In this document: positions 51,655-60,549 of the stretch, piece after piece
Numbering within the stretch: position 1 is the stretch's first letter
Layout: each line of letters begins with the position of its first letter
NCBI GenBank assembly: GCA_040755755.1
Contig: JBFLZW010000044.1
Location: 1 to 60,549 of the forward strand
Length of the DNA stretch: 60,549 nucleotides
Direction: 5' to 3'
DNA from: a bacterium
GTDB taxonomy: Bacteria > SZUA-182 > DTGQ01
The notes under the pieces: generated by a model
The model's database searches: none
The model's input: only the letters and a program-made list of their open reading frames with translations
Told to the model about the DNA's origin: nothing
Made by a program: the position numbers and the translations under genes

Positions 51655-53049
51655 ATGAAAAATAGAATGAAAAATAGAAAATTATTTTTTTATATATTTA
51701 TAATATATTTAATATTAACATTATTATTTTGGGTTCAAGATAAACAAGCTGGCATTTTATTTGCCATATTATCTCCAGTATCAGGCTTATTTCTGTTCAT
51801 AGCGATCCGTGAAAAAGGTATAACAATTTCAATATTCACGCTATTTTTCTTTTTAGCTCATGGCATAGAGCCTGCCTTTTTTTTCTTAGATAAAGAGAAC
51901 TATACTTACTATGGCTGGGGCGCAGTAAAAAATTTTAATTTTGAGGTGCTTGAGTTTTTAAATATATACATTTTAGTATATATTTTGATGGCTTCCATAT
52001 TAATTTTTTTTATAGGATTAAGGAAAATTTTATTTCCTTTGGATAAATCGTTATCTTCTTGCAATATAACAAAAATAGATGATATACTTAACATAAACAA
52101 TAATATACAAAAAAAAATTTTATTCCAAATTTTATTGATAATATTTATATCGTTAGTAATACCGATAAGTATTGCCATGTTTAATAATCAAATAGGAATT
52201 CTTGGCTTACCTCAACATAGGCTTCCATTTAAATTGACAGGGGCACTTTATTTTTTCAGAAGCTTGCTCGTCCCAGTTATAATTTTTTATTTGTACGGGA
52301 AATCAAATAGATCAACATTATTAAATCTGATTGTATTAATCTGTGCTCTAATTGCCGGTCTTTCTGGAGTAAGTCGTTCCACTCTAATATTTATCACCTT
52401 GCCGACATTATTTTATGCTTTTAAAGATAGACAGTACATTAGATTAGTTATCATATTTATTTTTATTTCAATCGGATATGAGGTTATAACTTCTTCAAGA
52501 CTCATTGTATATTATTCTTATAGCGGAATAAATTTTTTTGACTTAATTTTTAGCCCAGAACTCCTCCGTAACATTACCTGGGATATTCCTTTGAAAATAT
52601 TTAATAATATTTGCGGCAGGTTATGCGGTGCGCAGAATGTTGTATTGGCCTATCAGTATGTTATTGATGGTCGAATTTCTGCTATAATTAAGTACTTTTC
52701 TCTTCAAAGAGTAATAAAAGACGAAGCATTAGAATTTTATGGCTTCATTTTGCCCCCCAATATGGCTATAGGCGTCGGTATAGGATTCATTCCTATGTTA
52801 ATATTGCTAGCAAATAAAAATATCTTTGTATTGATCTTATTAGGGTTAATTACCGCTTTTTTATTATTTTTAGCTGAATGGATGGTAAGAAAGCTTTTAT
52901 CATTCAAAAATAACCTCTCTTTCTTAGCTTACCCATTAAGCTTTTTGATTGTTTATACACTTATTTCTTCGTTATCGAGCATATTTTATTCTTTTTTACT
53001 CATCTCTATCATGATCAATATCTTCCAGCACGTAAGACGTCCTTCATAA
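51655..53049 (+). CDS. wzy: O-antigen/oligosaccharide repeat-unit polymerase (Wzy-like)
   Basis: 464 residues, very hydrophobic, with about 11-12 membrane helices and a long periplasmic-type loop between GVSRSTLIFITLPTLFYAF and VGIGFIPMLILLANKNI. The HRLPFKLTGALYFFRSLL segment and overall layout fit the O-antigen polymerase type. Sequence conservation in this family is low. The gene is far more AT-rich than the housekeeping genes, as is common for wzy and suggestive of transfer. Location beside Wzx and glycosyltransferases supports the role. Confidence 0.75.
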   Translation: MKNRMKNRKLFFYIFIIYLILTLLFWVQDKQAGILFAILSPVSGLFLFIAIREKGITISIFTLFFFLAHGIEPAFFFLDKENYTYYGWGAVKNFNFEVLEFLNIYILVYILMASILIFFIGLRKILFPLDKSLSSCNITKIDDILNINNNIQKKILFQILLIIFISLVIPISIAMFNNQIGILGLPQHRLPFKLTGALYFFRSLLVPVIIFYLYGKSNRSTLLNLIVLICALIAGLSGVSRSTLIFITLPTLFYAFKDRQYIRLVIIFIFISIGYEVITSSRLIVYYSYSGINFFDLIFSPELLRNITWDIPLKIFNNICGRLCGAQNVVLAYQYVIDGRISAIIKYFSLQRVIKDEALEFYGFILPPNMAIGVGIGFIPMLILLANKNIFVLILLGLITAFLLFLAEWMVRKLLSFKNNLSFLAYPLSFLIVYTLISSLSSIFYSFLLISIMINIFQHVRRPS

Positions 53050-53083
53050 GAGTACAAAATAGTATTAGAGACGGGAGGTTAAC

Positions 53084-53776
53084 ATGCTCAATAAAATCTT
53101 CAATTTTAATCAACATAACCGTGACCAGTGGGTAGCGCGAAAGGCTAAGGAGATTCCTGTTGGAGCTAGGGTACTGGATGCTGGAGCAGGGGGGGGACGA
53201 TATAGGTATTTATTCTCTCATTGCGATTATAAAACACAGGATTTTTGTCAGTTGCCAGGTTATAAATATGGAGAAATGGATTATATTTGTGACATAATCG
53301 ATATTCCCGTCTCAGATGAATCCTTTGATATTATCTTGTGCACTGAAGTTCTTGAGCACGTACCAGAACCAATCAAGGTGATCGAAGAATTCTCTCGAAT
53401 TTTACGGCAAGGGGGCAGACTTTTATTGAGTGCACCCCTGGGATGCGGAATCCATCAGCAGCCTTACATTTTCTACGGAGGGTATACACCCTTCTGGTTT
53501 GATCGTTTTTTCCCTAAATATAGCTTAAAGCTTATGGAAATTACCCCAAATGGAGGTTTTTTTAAACACTACGGGCAGGAGTCGACGCGATTTTTAACGA
53601 TCTTGTTTCCAGATAATACATCATCATCTGCCAGGATATTAACCCTGCCATTAAAAGTTATGCTGGCCTGTTATTTCCGCGTGTTGATGCCGTTTGTTTG
53701 CCATTATTTAGACAGAATGGACCTAAATCATCATTTTACTGTTGAATATTTTGTCGAAGCGATTAAGAGAGGATGA
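53084..53776 (+). CDS. Class I SAM-dependent methyltransferase
   Basis: 230 residues from ATG 53084, with GGGAGG upstream. The SAM motif is RVLDAGAGGGRYRYLFSHCD, followed by FDIILCTEVLEHVPEPIKVI and GGRLLLSAPLGCGIHQQPYI, the Methyltransf_11 pattern. A longer C-terminus follows, with a hydrophobic patch (LPLKVMLACYFRVLMPFVCH). It is likely to modify the glycan; the substrate is unknown. Confidence 0.83.
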   Translation: MLNKIFNFNQHNRDQWVARKAKEIPVGARVLDAGAGGGRYRYLFSHCDYKTQDFCQLPGYKYGEMDYICDIIDIPVSDESFDIILCTEVLEHVPEPIKVIEEFSRILRQGGRLLLSAPLGCGIHQQPYIFYGGYTPFWFDRFFPKYSLKLMEITPNGGFFKHYGQESTRFLTILFPDNTSSSARILTLPLKVMLACYFRVLMPFVCHYLDRMDLNHHFTVEYFVEAIKRG

Positions 53777-53863
53777 AAAGTATAGGAGTAATAGAGATAG
53801 TGTCTTGTCTGTTTATCCTGAAGAACAAAAAAACTTGATCAGCAAGGTATAAGGGATTGGAAA

Positions 53864-55204
53864 ATGAAAGATCGTAAAAACATTCTGTTAATGACATCCC
53901 CTGCTCCGAAATTTTCTCCTTTTTCAACCAAAGAAAAAAAGCCTCCTCTCGGATTAGGTTTTTTAATGGCTGTATTGAAAAAGGATGGTCATGTTATACA
54001 CTTTAGCGATGAATACTTACGGCGTTCAAATAGTATAGAATCGGATTACTTACAGAAAAATAATATCGATTATGTTGGAATATATTCAAATACAGTATGT
54101 TTTAGTGAGACAGTTAAACTTCTTGATAAAATTCAAAAACTAAGAATAGAAAAGAAATGGAAAGGAAAACTTATTGTCGGTGGACCGCATCCTTCGCTCA
54201 TGCCACATGATTTCCCAGATTATGTAGATCATATCGTTATAGGAGAGGGTGAAAAAAAGATAATAAATATTGTTGAAGAACAGGAAAAAGATAGAATCCT
54301 TTATGGAGAAAGAATAGAAGATCTTGATTCATTGCCGAGGCCTGCTTGGGAAGAATTTATAAAATTACCTTATAATTGGACAGATAACTTTGTAAATTCT
54401 CACTCTGTCTTTACGCTAAATACAAGCAGAGGCTGCCCTTTTGGCTGCAAATTCTGTTCTGTTAAAGGCATATGGGGAAAGACATACAGAACAATGTCCC
54501 CTGCAAGGGTGTTTGAAGATATGATTTTTCTCAAAAAAAATTATAACGCAAAATGCATCTATTTCAGGGAAGATAATTTCACTTTGAATAAAAAGAGAAT
54601 TATAGAACTATGTAATCTTCTTATCAAGAACAATCAAAAAATTGATTGGCTATGTGAGACAAGGGCGGATAGTCTGCAGGATTTTGAATATGTTGACTTG
54701 ATGGCGAGATCCGGGTGTAAGGTATTCTATATTGGAGTTGAAAGTGGCAGTCAAAGGATGCTTGATTTCGTAAAAAAAGGGGAAACAATTCAACAATTCA
54801 TAAATGCCTTTGACAATGCACGTAGAGCAGGTATCAAAACATATGCTAGTTTCATATTTGGGCTGCCTACAGAGACCAATGAGGATATTAAATTAACCAA
54901 GCAGTTGATAAAAAGAATAAAACCAGACTTTGTCGGGAAAAATGTATTTGTTGGCTTACCTGGGTCCGAACTTTATCAGTATGCAAAGGACCATAAAATG
55001 TACGAATATGAAGATGAGAAAGGATTATTATTTTTAAAAGGACATAACTCAAGAGTAAATAAATATTATCGATGCAATCCTTATTTTAAAATGCCGCCAA
55101 CAGTTTCAAAATATGAATGCATTCTTTATGACTTGTGCATAGAACCTATCAGAAAGATCCTGAGATGCTGCATTAATATTGGTGTCTTACCCACTTTTCG
55201 GTAG
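53864..55204 (+). CDS. B12-binding-domain radical SAM protein
   Basis: 446 residues. The N-terminal ~150 residues are a cobalamin-binding-like Rossmann domain (LGLGFLMAVLKKDGHVIHFS ... IVGGPHPSLMPHDFPD), but the D-x-H-x-x-G cobalamin motif is not evident. The radical SAM core has the [4Fe-4S] motif C-x3-C-x2-C in SRGCPFGCKFCSV, FREDNFTLNKKRIIELC and GVESGSQRMLDFVKKGE. Members of this large class perform C-methylations and other radical chemistry on inert carbons. In a glycan cluster a sugar or lipid modification is plausible. Gene is AT-rich. Confidence 0.85.
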   Translation: MKDRKNILLMTSPAPKFSPFSTKEKKPPLGLGFLMAVLKKDGHVIHFSDEYLRRSNSIESDYLQKNNIDYVGIYSNTVCFSETVKLLDKIQKLRIEKKWKGKLIVGGPHPSLMPHDFPDYVDHIVIGEGEKKIINIVEEQEKDRILYGERIEDLDSLPRPAWEEFIKLPYNWTDNFVNSHSVFTLNTSRGCPFGCKFCSVKGIWGKTYRTMSPARVFEDMIFLKKNYNAKCIYFREDNFTLNKKRIIELCNLLIKNNQKIDWLCETRADSLQDFEYVDLMARSGCKVFYIGVESGSQRMLDFVKKGETIQQFINAFDNARRAGIKTYASFIFGLPTETNEDIKLTKQLIKRIKPDFVGKNVFVGLPGSELYQYAKDHKMYEYEDEKGLLFLKGHNSRVNKYYRCNPYFKMPPTVSKYECILYDLCIEPIRKILRCCINIGVLPTFR

Positions 55205-55297
55205 ATAGACTCTTAATTAAACAAATACCTGCGAGAACAGGTGGATTTCATAAACGGCTGAAAGGCGGCCATTTCAGATGCAGAAAGAATAGTATCA

Positions 55298-56491
55298 ATG
55301 CCATCAATAAAGAATAGCCTCAAAAAAATTTCATTACTGTACGCCATTAATAAATATTGGAAGGCAACCCTTTGTAATCGTCGCTATGTCTCTTTACAGG
55401 CATATTATAAAAAATTAGCTGCCCGAAAAAAAATTTATTACCGAGAGGCTGATATCCCGTGTTTGGTAGCAGATATATTTGCTAGACGAAACTTCCATCC
55501 CATGCCAGTGCCCAAAGGGGAATTAAGGATACTTTATGTGGGCACTGTTGCTGGTCAGGATTTTGGAGGAATTATCCAGGGCCTGAGAAAGTTTGGAAAG
55601 GTTACCCCCTTTACACACAAATCGGGTAAATATGGCCAGTATTATGGAAGCATAGGAAAGGATAAGAGAAGGGAAAACGGCACCCGGCTGTTAGAAATGG
55701 TTCAAGAAGCTCAAAAGACAGACCCTTTTCACCTTGTAATTGGACAGATGTGGGCTTATTCCATGTCTCCAGATGCACTTCAAAGAGTCCGCCATCTTGG
55801 TATCCCCGTTGTTAATATCTCAATGGATGATCGGCATGCCTTTTATGGCAAACGGATCAATGGATGTTGGTCAGGCACTGCTGGCCTTATCGGCGCTATT
55901 GATCTTGTCTGCACTGCTGCGAAAGAATGTTGTCTGTGGTATCTGGCAGAAGGATGTCCCGCCATTTACTTGCCCGAAGCAAGTGACCCAGAGTTATTCA
56001 GACCCCTCTCTGAACCAAAACAATACGATGTTTGCTTTGTAGGGGCGAATTATGGAATACGGAGTAAGATTGTAAAGGCAATAGAAAAAAAAGGGGTACA
56101 TGTTACCCGCTATGGAAATGGCTGGCCAAACGGAAGAATAGATATAGAAAAAATACCCGGACTTTTTGCCCGATCCCGAATTATTCTGGGAGTTGGAACT
56201 ATTGGTTATTGCTCAGATTTTTATGCCTTAAAGCTGCGGGACTTTGATGGACCTATGTCAGGAAGTCTCTATCTCACCCATGACAATCCTGATCTGTATG
56301 AACTGTTTGATGTTGGCCGTGAGATTGTAACCTACCGTACCCCTGATGAATGCGTTGATAAGGTACTCTATTATCTTCACCACTTAGATGAAGCCCTGGC
56401 AATAGGAGAGGCTGGCAGGAAAAAGGCGGTCAGGGAACACACGTGGGAGAAGAGATTTGAAAAGATGTTAAAAGTTATCGGTCTAAGATAG
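55298..56491 (+). CDS. CgeB-like glycosyltransferase
   Basis: 397 residues. A two-lobed GT-B layout is seen: the first lobe has LRILYVGTVAGQDFGGIIQG and GIPVVNISMDDRHAF. The second (DVCFVGANYGIRSKIVKAIE, KLRDFDGPMSGSLYLTHDNP, DLYELFDVGREIVTYRTPDE) matches the CgeB/Glyco_trans_1_2 family of spore-coat and O-chain clusters. It probably adds one sugar; donor unknown. A gap of 93 bases separates it from the radical SAM gene. Confidence 0.8.
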   Translation: MPSIKNSLKKISLLYAINKYWKATLCNRRYVSLQAYYKKLAARKKIYYREADIPCLVADIFARRNFHPMPVPKGELRILYVGTVAGQDFGGIIQGLRKFGKVTPFTHKSGKYGQYYGSIGKDKRRENGTRLLEMVQEAQKTDPFHLVIGQMWAYSMSPDALQRVRHLGIPVVNISMDDRHAFYGKRINGCWSGTAGLIGAIDLVCTAAKECCLWYLAEGCPAIYLPEASDPELFRPLSEPKQYDVCFVGANYGIRSKIVKAIEKKGVHVTRYGNGWPNGRIDIEKIPGLFARSRIILGVGTIGYCSDFYALKLRDFDGPMSGSLYLTHDNPDLYELFDVGREIVTYRTPDECVDKVLYYLHHLDEALAIGEAGRKKAVREHTWEKRFEKMLKVIGLR

Positions 56492-56544
56492 GTGTAGATC
56501 TCGTTTCCTTAACCGGTCCATAACCGAGTGACAGGAGTATGCTA

Positions 56545-57318
56545 ATGACGACTATCTCTGTTATTATGTCCGCGCATAATGAATGTGATTATATAGGTGC
56601 AGCTATCCGAAGTATTCAGCAACAGGACATGAGTGACTGGGAACTCATAATAATAGATGACGGTTCTACAGATAATACCTATAATACCATAAAGCACCTG
56701 CCTGAAAAGGATCCACGCATCAAACTGATGAGAAATATCCATAATCTTGGTTTGGCTGCTAGCCTCAATAAGGCTCTTGCCAATGCCAGAGGCCAGTTCA
56801 TTGCACGTATGGACGGAGATGATGTGAGCCTACCCACGAGGTTTAGCCATCAGTTGTCATTTCTCCAAGAACATCCGGACATAGATGTTCTTGGAGCAGG
56901 AATGATAGAAATTGATTCGAGGGGGCACCCCATACGCGAAACCTATTGTCCAGAAAAGCACGAAGAAATCATATCCCATATTTATAAGGAGTGTCCTTTC
57001 ATCCACCCAACAGTCATAGCCCGCCGTGAATTCTTCGACACATTGGGCGGATACAATAAGACCCTCCGTCGAGCACAGGACTATGATTTATGGCTTCGTG
57101 GGTATAAGCAATTCAGGTATCACAACCTACAGATGCCCTTAATTTATTATCGCCGATCGGCTTCAGATTATCGGAGTTCGGCGTATTCATCATATGTTTT
57201 ATGGCGCGCAGTCAAGCGTGATAAACGGCTTCTTAGCCACGGCTGGTATGCTTTGCGCCCTCTGCTGGCAGCATTACTTATGACTGTCCAAAGGAAAACA
57301 TTCCAGACCAGGGAGTAA
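56545..57318 (+). CDS. Family 2 glycosyltransferase
   Basis: 257 residues from ATG 56545, eight bases after AGGAG; an ATG at 56539 is too close to the ribosome binding site. ISVIMSAHNECDYIGAAIRS, ELIIIDDGSTDNTYNT and FIARMDGDDVSLPTRF with the DxD Asp residues are the GT-A signature. It adds a sugar to the glycan repeat unit on the inner membrane. Confidence 0.88.
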   Translation: MTTISVIMSAHNECDYIGAAIRSIQQQDMSDWELIIIDDGSTDNTYNTIKHLPEKDPRIKLMRNIHNLGLAASLNKALANARGQFIARMDGDDVSLPTRFSHQLSFLQEHPDIDVLGAGMIEIDSRGHPIRETYCPEKHEEIISHIYKECPFIHPTVIARREFFDTLGGYNKTLRRAQDYDLWLRGYKQFRYHNLQMPLIYYRRSASDYRSSAYSSYVLWRAVKRDKRLLSHGWYALRPLLAALLMTVQRKTFQTRE

Positions 57319-57373
57319 AAGCTTGAATTTTGGAAAAGATCGATCAGATTGAGCCATCGAGGGGATAGATTGA

Positions 57374-58576
57374 ATGAACTGTATTGTAGCTATTGAAGAG
57401 CGATTTACGCTTCGCGATGGGAAGCCTGCTTCCCCTGGTTATTCATACGAACGGTTCTGGAGGCGCTATTTAGAGGTTTTTGAGTCTGTAATTGTTGTAG
57501 GGCGGTTGTCTCATAGAGAAGATCTATCTGCTGTTCCCATAGAGGGGAAAGGGGTCAGATTTTTCCCTCTGCCAACCTATATTGGCCCTTGGCAATATTT
57601 GCAAAACCTTGCTGAACTTAAACGCAAAATTAAGCTATTGCTTAAACAAGAGCAGAAGGCAATATTGATTTTACGCTTGCCAGGGATTATCGGCGGATTG
57701 ATATGGGGAGAGATCCATGGCACAGGACGACCATACGCCGTTGAAGTGGTTGGCGATCCTTTTGATGTGTTTGCGCCAGGTGTAGTGTCTCATCCTTTGC
57801 GGCCGTTTTTTCGGTGGTTATTTACCTGCCGTCTTAAGCAGCAGTGTATTGAGGCTTCTGCTGTCAGTTATGTGACTGAAGCGAGCCTGCAACGACGGTA
57901 TCCTCCCTCGCCGGGTGCCTTTTCAACGTATTATTCGGATATTTACCTAAATAGTGCTTTTTTTGCCTCAACACCCAAAACTGTCTTAAAACGAAAAAAG
58001 GATTCTTATATCCTTATTACAGTTGGATCAATGGCTCAACTTTATAAAGGCCAGGATGTGTTGATCAAGGCGGTTGCAATGTGTGTGGCAAAGGAATTGG
58101 ATCTGCACTTAGTTCTCATTGGAGATGGTCGCTATCGAAAGATCTTGGAAAAGCAATCCAAGGCTTCCGGACTAAGTGAACGGGTAAGTTTCCTTGGTCA
58201 GCTTCAGGCAGGTGAGAGTGTGCAGCGAGAGCTGGATCGTGCTGACCTTTTTATTCTACCATCCCGCACAGAAGGACTTCCCCGGGCCATGATCGAGGCA
58301 ATGGCACGAGGGCTGCCATGTATTGGATCTGCTATAGGTGGCATTCCAGAGTTATTGCCACCAGAAGACCTTGTTTCGCCTGACGATGCAGCAGGTTTGG
58401 CTGGTAAGATTCAGGATGTGGTGACAAATCCCGAACGTATGGCTCACATGGCGGCCCGTAATCTCGAGAAGGCGCATGAGTATCGAGAAGAGATGCTGCG
58501 TAATCGGCGAGTTATGTTTTATCAAAAAACCAGGGAGATAGCTGAAAGATGGCTGGATGATGCTGTAAAGAAGTAA
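57374..58576 (+). CDS. Family 4 glycosyltransferase
   Basis: 400 residues, GT-B fold. The C-terminal lobe has YILITVGSMAQLYKGQDVLI, LVLIGDGRYRKILEKQSKAS and LPSRTEGLPRAMIEAMARGL, with the conserved E-x7-E motif, followed by PCIGSAIGGIPELLP. It is a retaining GT4 enzyme adding a sugar to the lipid-linked unit. It is the last intact biosynthetic gene before the insertion sequences. Confidence 0.88.
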   Translation: MNCIVAIEERFTLRDGKPASPGYSYERFWRRYLEVFESVIVVGRLSHREDLSAVPIEGKGVRFFPLPTYIGPWQYLQNLAELKRKIKLLLKQEQKAILILRLPGIIGGLIWGEIHGTGRPYAVEVVGDPFDVFAPGVVSHPLRPFFRWLFTCRLKQQCIEASAVSYVTEASLQRRYPPSPGAFSTYYSDIYLNSAFFASTPKTVLKRKKDSYILITVGSMAQLYKGQDVLIKAVAMCVAKELDLHLVLIGDGRYRKILEKQSKASGLSERVSFLGQLQAGESVQRELDRADLFILPSRTEGLPRAMIEAMARGLPCIGSAIGGIPELLPPEDLVSPDDAAGLAGKIQDVVTNPERMAHMAARNLEKAHEYREEMLRNRRVMFYQKTREIAERWLDDAVKK

Positions 58577-58747
58577 CTCCCGCTACCCGGATAAAAAGCT
58601 GAAGAATGGTTGGCGGAAAAAAAGAAAAATGGCTCAACCATATTCATTGTGCTCAATAGCTTGATAACTAATTGATTGTATGGTAAAAATCTATTATTTC
58701 CTATTTCTATGAATTTTAGTTCCATATTTGGGGGGAAATGATAGATC

Positions 58748-59941
58748 ATGATTCAACTTATAAATAAGATACTTGGGCTTAAAGAGTTTCGTGTTAACCG
58801 CGTTGAAGTTCTCAAAGATGAAATTGACATTTATATGGAGATAAAGGCAAAAAAGGGGCGCTGTCCACGATGCGGCAGTTGTAGTAAGAGTGTGCATCAG
58901 TATCATAAGAGAAAAGTAAGGGATTTGGATATATTGGGGAAGAAGTGTTACTTGATATTTGAAATCAGGCGGTTTGACTGTGATTTGTGTGGAAAGCCTT
59001 TCACTGAGCGGCTTCATTGCATTGATTTTGATAGTGAATATACTAAGCGGTTCGAAGAGTGGGTAGTAAAATTGTCCCGCAATAGTGCCTTGGAGCATGC
59101 AGGAGAGCTTCTGGATTTGACCTATGAGAGAGTAGAGGGGATATTCTTCAGGGCCATAAGCCGTGAGGTAGAAGCCAATAAGAGAAGGATCTTCAAGAAG
59201 ATAGGCATTGATGAGATAAGTATGAAGAAGGGAAGAGGGCAGTATATTGTAATTATCAGTGATTTGAGTCGAGGCTGTGTCATGGGGGTCCTGGAAGATC
59301 GCAGTAAAGTCAAGGTCAAAGAATGGTTTCAAGGTTTGAGCACCAAGCAGCGAAGAAAGATCAGGTGGGTAGCCATTGATATGTGGGATGGCTACTTTTA
59401 TGCGGTCAGAGAGGAAATCTGCCATGCAAAGATCGTCATTGATCGGTTCCATGTTCAGAAGGCCTTTGGCGAGCAGATTGACAAGGCTCGCCGGAGCATT
59501 CAAAGTAAGCTGAGTGAGGAGGACCGTAAGGAGTTGAAGGGGAGTAGGTGGATCATCCTGAAACCCAAGGAGAGCCTGACAGAGGAAGAGAAGGCTACTC
59601 TTGAGAGCATATGCCAGAAGTATCCGGAACTGAAACAGCTTTGTGATTTGAAAGAAGAGTTTCGGGATATTTATGAGAATAAGACTCTGAGTCCTATGAG
59701 CGCGCGGCAAGCGTTTGATAAGTGGCAAGAGAAGGTAAGGGCTTTGGGGATCGCAGTCCTGGATAACTTTCTGAATACTCTGAATAATTGGTATCGTTGG
59801 ATCTTGAACTATTTTGGTATTCGCCTTACCAGTGGTGGCGTAGAAGGGATAAATACTAAGATTAAGTTGCTCAAGCGCACTGGATTTGGATTTAGGCGCT
59901 TTGACAAATTCCGGCTGAGAATCTTTGGAGCCTGTGGATAA
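58748..59941 (+). mobile_element. ISL3-family transposase gene
   Basis: 397 residues, full length. The N-terminal zinc-ribbon CPRCGSCSKSVHQYHKRKVRD and CDLCGKPFTERLHC are typical of ISL3 transposases. The DDE catalytic core follows, with IGIDEISMKKGRGQYIVIIS, WVAIDMWDGYFYAV, IVIDRFHVQKAFGEQID and GIRLTSGGVEGINTKIKLLK. Flanks were searched for terminal inverted repeats, but no convincing pair was found. A CTGAAGAATG direct repeat occurs at 58599-58608 and 59985-59994 and may reflect the insertion. The element splits the end of the glycan cluster. Confidence 0.9.
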
Positions 59942-60137
59942 ATTTCCACATTCCATTATAAGGGATTTATCAGAAAATGAATAACTGAAGAATGCCAATT
60001 TAAAGTTATATCTCATATCATATACTGAAAAGTTAAATTTGTTGCCTTAAAATCAGATAATTTGTTCAAAAGGGGCCTCTGGAACCTTGAGAATTTTTAT
60101 TACATTAGACTGTTTATCAAGTTGATGCACACTCAAA

Positions 60138-60440
60138 ATGGTAGAGCCAGAAAAATTAAAGGTTCTCCATCTCGTTAAAACATCTACCGGCGCACAATGG
60201 GCCTTACGCCAAATGCGTGAGTTAGTAAGCTTAGGGATTGAGGTACACGCTGCACTTCCACCTGAAGGACCATTGGTAGATAAATATAGGGCAGTCGGGG
60301 TATTGGTTCATCCTCTCGAAACGGATTTTTCTTTTAAGGCCCCTGGCCGCAGTCTGAAAATATTATCTGATTTTCGCAAATTAGTAGCTCATATCACTCC
60401 AGATATTATCCATAGCCATTTCGTGATTGTGATAATCTAA
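60138..60440 (+). pseudogene. Family 4 glycosyltransferase cut by an IS21-like element
   Basis: The frame starts at ATG 60138 and encodes LKVLHLVKTSTGAQWALRQM, then LPPEGPLVDKYRAVGVLVHP and DIIHSHFV, the N-terminal GT4 domain. It ends after 100 residues at TAA 60438, while intact members have about 350-400. The final codons fall at the junction to the IS21-like end, and the C-terminal lobe, which holds the sugar-donor site, is missing, so the product is inactive. Confidence 0.8.
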
Positions 60441-60549
60441 AATTCCCCCATTTTAGGGGTTTGTGACAACGCAAAATTCCCCCACCCCTGACTGAAGTTT
60501 CCGGTATTATATGGGCAGAAAAAAACTAAAGACCATGATACCGGAGGCA
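60424..60549 (+). mobile_element. Left end of an IS21-like element (partial)
   Basis: The left boundary lies at about 60424-60431 (GATTGTGATAATC). Two copies of AAAATTCCCCCA (60439-60450 and 60473-60484) are spaced 34 bases apart, as at the multiple-repeat ends of IS21 elements. A start codon follows at 60534. The element continues beyond the window. It differs from the end at 77-127, so two different IS21-like elements border the window. Confidence 0.65.
60534..60549 (+). CDS. Possible start of an IS21-type transposase (partial)
   Basis: Five codons (MIPEA) run off the window, in the place where an IstA transposase gene would start. Too little is visible to confirm the family. Confidence 0.35.

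Noticed and set aside
58694-60016. Long minus-strand frame opposite the ISL3 transposase
   Set aside because: The plus-strand transposase has clear catalytic motifs; the antisense product has none.
58577-60137. Terminal inverted repeats for the ISL3 element
   Set aside because: Several candidate pairs were compared, but none matched over more than a few bases at consistent positions.

Overview
The window looks like chromosomal DNA of a Gram-negative bacterium of medium GC content. LapA/LapB (control of lipopolysaccharide synthesis) and a Wzx/Wzy-type glycan locus imply an outer membrane. ThyX, an EFR1-type flavodoxin-ferredoxin, a secreted Kazal/dockerin protein and a sigma-54 activator next to a PilZ gene would fit an anaerobic Desulfobacterota-like lineage or a related uncultured phylum. 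The taxonomic call is inference; no rRNA or tRNA gene was recognised.

Layout. 1-130: outer end of an IS21-like element. 329-1720: two minus-strand secreted proteins built of Gly-Leu-Tyr-Gly repeats, the promoter-distal one frameshifted. 2270-4461: a PilZ protein and a sigma-54 activator, with a candidate sigma-54 promoter between them. 4919-13418: housekeeping genes (prmA, an orphan PIN protein, trmJ-rsmE, a HIT hydrolase, lapA-lapB, mutS). 13426-20018: accessory and metabolic genes (coiled-coil protein, K+ channel with a helical N-terminal domain, sulfotransferase, nitroreductase, EFR1 protein, secreted leucine-rich-repeat protein, thyX). 20146-27536: a large SNF2 helicase, a compact unit holding a 47-residue protein, sppA and a TPR membrane protein. 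27800-36005: an accessory island with a decayed MNT/HEPN pair, a secreted Kazal-dockerin-deacetylase-like-thioredoxin-like protein, and a 1585-residue helicase with a Vsr-like nuclease domain and a GreA/GreB-like C-terminus. 36052-36207: an IS4-type transposase scrap.

36741-60440 is a co-directional surface-glycan cluster. PglC/PglD/PglE-like enzymes could make and load a bacillosamine-type first sugar. RfbF, RfbG, a C-methyltransferase and an RfbC-like epimerase form a route to a CDP-linked, probably C-methylated 6-deoxysugar. These are followed by an ATP-grasp protein and a phosphatase-like/SDR fusion with overlapping genes, a TylF-like methyltransferase, a second aminotransferase, a Wzx flippase, glycosyltransferases, three more methyltransferase-like proteins, a Wzy-like polymerase and a radical SAM protein. 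The cluster ends in an ISL3 transposase and a glycosyltransferase cut off by the left end of a second IS21-like element.

Low-complexity repeats of the types GGAGTCA/TGACTCC and CAGTGGCCAGTGGTCAGTG recur at gene boundaries between about 4.6 and 16.1 kb. They touch or supply gene ends and one ribosome binding site. The most unusual items are the helicase-nuclease-Gre fusion, the Kazal-dockerin multidomain protein, the small-protein transcription unit at 24.3-24.6 kb, the GLYG-repeat pair and the phosphatase-SDR fusion.
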